NCBI GenBank assembly: GCA_017959485.1 | Contig: JAGDAM010000242.1 | Coordinates: 1-10,708 of the forward strand | Direction: 5' to 3' | DNA: 10,708 nucleotides | DNA from: Clostridia bacterium | Lineage (GTDB): Bacteria; Bacillota_A; Clostridia; Oscillospirales; CAG-272 | In this document: piece by piece, positions 7,228-10,708 of the stretch | How positions within the stretch are numbered: position 1 is the first letter of the stretch | Layout of the letters: each line of letters opens with the position of its first letter | Made by a program: the position numbers and the translations under genes | Notes under the pieces: model-generated | Databases searched by the model: none | The model's input: only the letters and a program-made list of their open reading frames with translations | What the model was told of the DNA's origin: nothing

Positions 7228-7305
7228 TATATCGGTATTGCCCTAGTTAAAAACAGCAGGGTTTCCGCAATAAACCAGGCCAAACTTCCCGAAAGGATTT
7301 AAGTA

Positions 7306-8385
7306 ATGAAAAAACCGTATGCAGAATCTACTCTCCGGCGCAAATACCGGGAAGCGGGGATAGCCCCCGAGAAGCTTGAAGAAATCAAACAATTCCTCAA
7401 AGCATGCGCCAGATTCTACGGGATACTCGCGTCGAAGGATCTTTGCAGGCTCATCGAGGATTTCTGCGGCGTGACTCCCGAAAAGACAGACGAAATCCTC
7501 CCGATACTGGAAAGGGATGAGGAAACGGATTTTTACCTCGAAAGTGAAGACGAACTGTTTGCCGACGGAGACGCGGACGCTTGTTATCTAATAGACAGCG
7601 ATCTCGTTATTTCGTTCCGGGATGATTTCGATTATGATCTTTTTATGGAATCTCAAAAATCCGGGAAAGAATACTCGGGCCCTCCTTTGTTTGAGGAAGA
7701 CTACGAACCGTTTTACGATCTGCACAAAGCGATTGCCGGCAAACCTCTGTACGTTCCGGCAGATCTTCCCGAGTACGCTGACAATTTTTATTACGAAGAA
7801 ACGCCCGAGACTGAGGCGATGTTCAATTATCTCCTGAAGGAACTGAAATGGTCTCCCACAGCTGAGAGCAAAAGACTGAAAAGACGCAATCCGGAACTTC
7901 TTGCAAATTATATTGTCTTGACTATTACCGATATTATCAGAAGCGAGATTAAACCGAATGTTGATATGTTCCGGGATTTTTTGGATATTCTCAGGGAATA
8001 CGGGTACAAAGTGAGCTTTTCCGACTGCAAAGGGAAATTCGGAGACCTTATCTTCGATCTCATCAACAATACGAGAATGATTGCAAACAGGGGATATACT
8101 CCTCGCGAACTTGCGCGGAAGCAGGCTTCGGCAGGTGTCCCGAAGGTCGAATTCGGCCCCGGATACAGGAAGTCTTTTGAAAGCGGAGAGATTGATCCGG
8201 AAGAACTGAAAAGAGCTTTTATGCTTTCAAAAACCGTTCCGGATTCGATGAAAGCGGAGTTGGCGCGCGGGATCGACGAAGCTGCCGGAGCGGCGGTTTC
8301 CGGAAAGAAAACCCCCGGCCAGAACGACCCGTGCCCCTGCGGAAGCGGAAAGAAATACAAAAAATGCTGCGGCGCAAAGAAGTAG
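7306..8385 (+). CDS. Protein of unknown function with C-terminal SEC-C zinc motif
   Basis: A 359-residue protein, start ATG 7306 behind AAAGGA (7292-7297). The only recognisable part is the C-terminal SEC-C motif, NDPCPCGSGKKYKKCC, with Cys343, 345, 354 and 355 in the CxCx8CC zinc-binding pattern. That motif is known from the end of SecA and from many otherwise unrelated proteins, so it does not assign a function. The N-terminal 320 residues are soluble, with acidic clusters (residues about 65-115: ERDEETDFYLESEDELF and nearby), a basic stretch around 187-193 (ESKRLKRRN) and no membrane segment or signal peptide. G+C is clearly lower than in purL and the exporter (26 of 60 bases in one sampled line, against 37-39 of 60). 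It stands alone between the interrupted small gene and the ATPase gene, whose promoter begins two bases after its stop. It is probably accessory. Confidence 0.88.
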   Translation: MKKPYAESTLRRKYREAGIAPEKLEEIKQFLKACARFYGILASKDLCRLIEDFCGVTPEKTDEILPILERDEETDFYLESEDELFADGDADACYLIDSDLVISFRDDFDYDLFMESQKSGKEYSGPPLFEEDYEPFYDLHKAIAGKPLYVPADLPEYADNFYYEETPETEAMFNYLLKELKWSPTAESKRLKRRNPELLANYIVLTITDIIRSEIKPNVDMFRDFLDILREYGYKVSFSDCKGKFGDLIFDLINNTRMIANRGYTPRELARKQASAGVPKVEFGPGYRKSFESGEIDPEELKRAFMLSKTVPDSMKAELARGIDEAAGAAVSGKKTPGQNDPCPCGSGKKYKKCCGAKK

Positions 8386-8386
8386 A

Positions 8387-8415
8387 TTGACAGTATTATA
8401 CTTTCGTGCTAAAAT
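8387..8415 (+). promoter_or_regulatory. SigA-type promoter with extended -10
   Basis: The -35 TTGACA (8387-8392) is a full consensus match. A 17-base spacer precedes TAAAAT (8410-8415), and TGC just before it gives an extended -10. It starts two bases after the SEC-C gene stop and should drive the ATPase gene from a start near 8422, so that gene is probably transcribed independently. Confidence 0.8.
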
Positions 8416-8463
8416 ATGGTCAGGTGCAAAAAATAAAAAAAATTAAAGTTTTGGAAGTGGACC

Positions 8464-9663
8464 GTGACTTATATTGAAAGAAAGCAATATCTCGATCGAA
8501 TCATCGGTCTTGAGGGAACGCCGGATATAAAAATCATCACGGGAGTGCGGCGGTGCGGGAAATCTGAGCTGATGAAAGCCTACATTCGCTTTCTTCGTCA
8601 GAACAGAGATAACGCGAACATTATTTTCATAGATTTCTTCGATCTTTCGTTTGAGCATCTCAAGGAGTATCACGCTCTGCACGATTATATCACGGGCAGG
8701 TATGATCCGGATAAGACCAATTACGTTTTTGTCGATGAGATTCAACTTTGCGACAGGTTCGAGCTTGCGATCAACAGCCTGCACGCGTCGCATAACTATG
8801 ACATTTATCTGACCGGATCAAACGCTTTTCTTCTCGGCACAGATCTGGCGACTCTGTTTACAGGCAGATATATCGAGATCCACATGCTGCCGTTCAGCTT
8901 TGCGGAGTATTGCAGTTATTATTCCGGCGGCGGGGATATTCATAAGCTTTTCGATGATTATTTTATAAAAGGCGGACTGGCCGGATCTTATGAATACAGG
9001 AACGATAATGACAGAGCTGAGTATATCAGGGAAGTCTATAAGACGGTTCTGACGAGAGATCTTGGCACACGTTATCATATATCGGATACCGATACTCTCG
9101 AGCACGTAGCCGAGTTTATGATGGACAACGTATCTAATTTGACGTCTCCCGGAAATATGAGCGAAACGCTGAACCAAAACAGTATTTCGACCAATCACAA
9201 GACGGTCGGGAACTATATCAGGTATCTTTGCGACGCTTTCCTGTTTTACAGCGTAAAACGGTACGATATCAGGGGAAAGAAGTATCTGAAAACGTCTGTG
9301 AAGTATTATCTCAGCGATCCCGGCTTCCGCTTCGCGCTTCTCGGAAGGCGCAACCTCGATTACGGACGCGTATATGAGAACATTGTTTTTCTGGAGCTGA
9401 AGAGACGCGGGTACGAAATGTTTATCGGAAAACTGTATCAGAAGGAAGTTGACTTTGTCGCGATGAAGGGAAGCGAGAAGATCTACATTCAGGTCAGTGA
9501 CGATATTTCGGGAACCGACACGCTTTTGCGGGAAACCGAGCCGCTTCTGAAGATCAAGGACGCTTATCCCAAAATGATTATTGCGAACACAAAACACGAG
9601 AGTTTCGATTACGAGGGAATTCAGATTCACGATCTGGCTCAGTGGCTCTTGCGGGCGGAATGA
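8464..9663 (+). CDS. AAA_14/DUF4143-type ATP-binding protein
   Basis: A 399-residue ATPase of the archaeal-type family common in gut anaerobes. The GTG start at 8464 follows GGAAG (8453-8457). The N-terminal half is an AAA_14 domain: Walker A GVRRCGKS (27-34, Lys33), Walker B YVFVDEIQ (Asp91, Glu92) and a sensor-like YLTGSNAFLL near 118-127. The C-terminal half matches DUF4143: a winged-helix-like segment (TVGNYIRYLCDAFLFYSVKRYD), then a nuclease-like fold with YENIVFLELKRRGY (Glu305), KEVDFVAM (Asp330) and YIQVS (Gln343). The usual E/QxK appears as QxS, so cleavage activity is doubtful. The family's cellular role is unknown. The G+C of sampled lines is low (21 and 25 of 60), suggesting acquisition. 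It has its own promoter at 8387 and a weak terminator after its stop. Confidence 0.9.
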   Translation: MTYIERKQYLDRIIGLEGTPDIKIITGVRRCGKSELMKAYIRFLRQNRDNANIIFIDFFDLSFEHLKEYHALHDYITGRYDPDKTNYVFVDEIQLCDRFELAINSLHASHNYDIYLTGSNAFLLGTDLATLFTGRYIEIHMLPFSFAEYCSYYSGGGDIHKLFDDYFIKGGLAGSYEYRNDNDRAEYIREVYKTVLTRDLGTRYHISDTDTLEHVAEFMMDNVSNLTSPGNMSETLNQNSISTNHKTVGNYIRYLCDAFLFYSVKRYDIRGKKYLKTSVKYYLSDPGFRFALLGRRNLDYGRVYENIVFLELKRRGYEMFIGKLYQKEVDFVAMKGSEKIYIQVSDDISGTDTLLRETEPLLKIKDAYPKMIIANTKHESFDYEGIQIHDLAQWLLRAE

Positions 9664-9669
9664 AATCGC

Positions 9670-9699
9670 ACAGCGGAAGCGTTCTGAATCGCTGTTTTA
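9670..9699 (+). terminator. Weak candidate intrinsic terminator
   Basis: ACAGCG (9670-9675) pairs with CGCTGT (9690-9695), extendable by one G-T pair, with a loop of about 12-14 bases. A short T stretch (TTTTATT) begins at 9695. It lies six bases after the ATPase stop. The stem is short and the T-run modest. Confidence 0.4.
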
Positions 9700-9709
9700 T
9701 TACAAGCGA

Positions 9710-9737
9710 TTGATACTGCTTGGGGGTATCATATTAT
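9710..9737 (+). promoter_or_regulatory. Candidate promoter for the lipoprotein gene
   Basis: TTGATA (9710-9715) and TATTAT (9732-9737) each match consensus at five of six bases, with a 16-base spacer. This would leave a leader of about 90 bases before the ATG at 9837. The region is A+T rich and offers other weak matches (for example TTGATG at 9772), so the choice is tentative. Confidence 0.4.
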
Positions 9738-9836
9738 TTATCTTACTAATCGTAAAACATCATTTGTTTTATTGATGTAAAACGCCAGCTTGAGATTATT
9801 AATGCTTTTTAAATTTAGATTAGTTTGGGGGACAAA

Positions 9837-10708
9837 ATGAAATCCATTAGACTAATTTCTATTCTGCTCGTCGCCGTGATGCTTTGCGGCGTGATGGCGT
9901 CATGCGCGGACGGCGGGAAACAGGACAATACCGGCACGGGCGCTCCCGCCGGGACGACCGCTCCGGTTCAGTCGGGCGAACCGACGGCCGAGCAGACAAC
10001 CGAGGAAACGACTCCCGAGCCGACGACGGCCGAAGAAACGGCGGCGCCGGTGACCGAGATACCGAAGTCGCTGAAGATCCTCGCCATCGGAAACTCCTTC
10101 TCCACCGACTCGATGGAATATCTCTGGAACGTTCTACGCGACGCAGGAGTCGAAACCGTGGTTCTGGGCAACCTTTACTACGGCGGATGCGCCATGTCGC
10201 AGCATTTGAGCTTCGGTACGTCGGACAGCGCGTCCTACACCTATTACAAGAATACGAAAGGAAGCTGGACCTCAAGAAGCTCGGCAAAGATGAGCGAGGC
10301 GATAGCCGACGAGGAGTGGGATATCATCACGATTCAGGAGTCGTCCAAGACTTCGGGCGTCGCGTCGGCGTACAAGGCGTCCTTCAAGAAACTCGTCGAT
10401 CTGGTGAGAGAAAAGAATCAGACGGCGACCCTCGTCTGGAACATGACCTGGGCGTATCAGCAGGACAGCACGCACTCCTCCTTCCCGAACTACGACCGGG
10501 ATCAGATGAAGATGTATACAATGATCACCGACTGCGTGAAGAATTTCGTGCTGAAGGAAGACCGAATCTCTTACGTCATCCCTGTCGGTACCGCCGTGCA
10601 GAACGCGAGAAGCTCCTTCCTCGGCGACAATCTCACGAGGGACGGATACCATCTCAATATGCAGTTAGGCCGATATCTCGCGGCGCTGACCTGGGCCTGC
10701 AAAATAAC
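9837..10708 (+). CDS. Lipoprotein with SGNH-like DUF4886 domain (3'-partial)
   Basis: The frame runs from ATG 9837 off the window end (290 residues visible). The start follows GGGGGA (9827-9832). The N-terminus is a lipoprotein signal: KSIRL, a hydrophobic core and lipobox MASC with Cys23, so the protein is anchored on the outer face of the membrane. A low-complexity Thr/Glu/Pro/Ala linker spans about residues 28-75, followed by the domain starting KSLKILAIGNSFSTDSMEYL. GNS with Ser87 is the block I nucleophile position of SGNH hydrolases. TRDGYHLN supplies Asp269 and His272 of block V, and IQESSK near 167-172 is a conserved DUF4886-like element. The likely role is an extracellular esterase or acetylesterase acting on glycans, inferred only from the fold. 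G+C is high (39 of 60 in one line), like the host genes at the left. Confidence 0.87.
   Translation, partial: MKSIRLISILLVAVMLCGVMASCADGGKQDNTGTGAPAGTTAPVQSGEPTAEQTTEETTPEPTTAEETAAPVTEIPKSLKILAIGNSFSTDSMEYLWNVLRDAGVETVVLGNLYYGGCAMSQHLSFGTSDSASYTYYKNTKGSWTSRSSAKMSEAIADEEWDIITIQESSKTSGVASAYKASFKKLVDLVREKNQTATLVWNMTWAYQQDSTHSSFPNYDRDQMKMYTMITDCVKNFVLKEDRISYVIPVGTAVQNARSSFLGDNLTRDGYHLNMQLGRYLAALTWACKI

Noticed and set aside
9581..9775. Frame of 64 codons ending in a hydrophobic stretch (LILLGGIILFILLIV), which could suggest a small membrane protein.
   Set aside because: It starts inside the ATPase gene in another frame without a ribosome site. The hydrophobic part comes from A+T-rich intergenic DNA that also carries promoter-like sequences.

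Overview
The window looks like part of a clostridial (Bacillota, Clostridia) chromosome. Evidence: a large single-chain PurL of the type with synthetase and amidotransferase domains fused, a heterodimeric ABC exporter whose second subunit carries the insertion typical of clostridial homologues, a G/A-rich Shine-Dalgarno, a SigA-type promoter and a lipoprotein with a Thr/Glu/Pro linker. Host-type genes are G+C rich (62-65% in 60-base samples of purL, the exporter and the lipoprotein). A strictly anaerobic gut or rumen commensal is a reasonable guess, but the species cannot be named. All convincing genes are on the + strand.

Bases 1-6549: the 3' part of purL is followed 16 bases later by two ABC-exporter genes that overlap each other by 20 bases. 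Their key residues show one degenerate and one consensus ATP site, as in TM287/288-type exporters. PurL carries an unusual Pro in its ETHNHPT motif.

Bases 6549-7305: no conserved gene. An array of ten short hairpins (6549-6801) has spacers that reverse orientation at a central palindrome. The array abuts a small gene starting at 6812. A roughly 165-base element with 23-base terminal inverted repeats (6993-7160) interrupts that gene. Removing the element together with one copy of a TA/TTAA target duplication restores one reading frame to a stop at 7225-7227. This interrupted gene and the mirrored array are the most novel parts of the window.

Bases 7306-9663: two genes of lower G+C (35-43% in samples). 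One encodes an acidic protein of unknown function with a C-terminal SEC-C zinc motif. The other encodes an AAA_14/DUF4143-type ATPase with its own strong extended -10 promoter. With the repeats, they look like an accessory block inserted between host genes.

Bases 9664-10708: a 173-base intergenic region with a weak terminator and a possible promoter, then a lipoprotein with an SGNH-like DUF4886 domain that runs off the window end.
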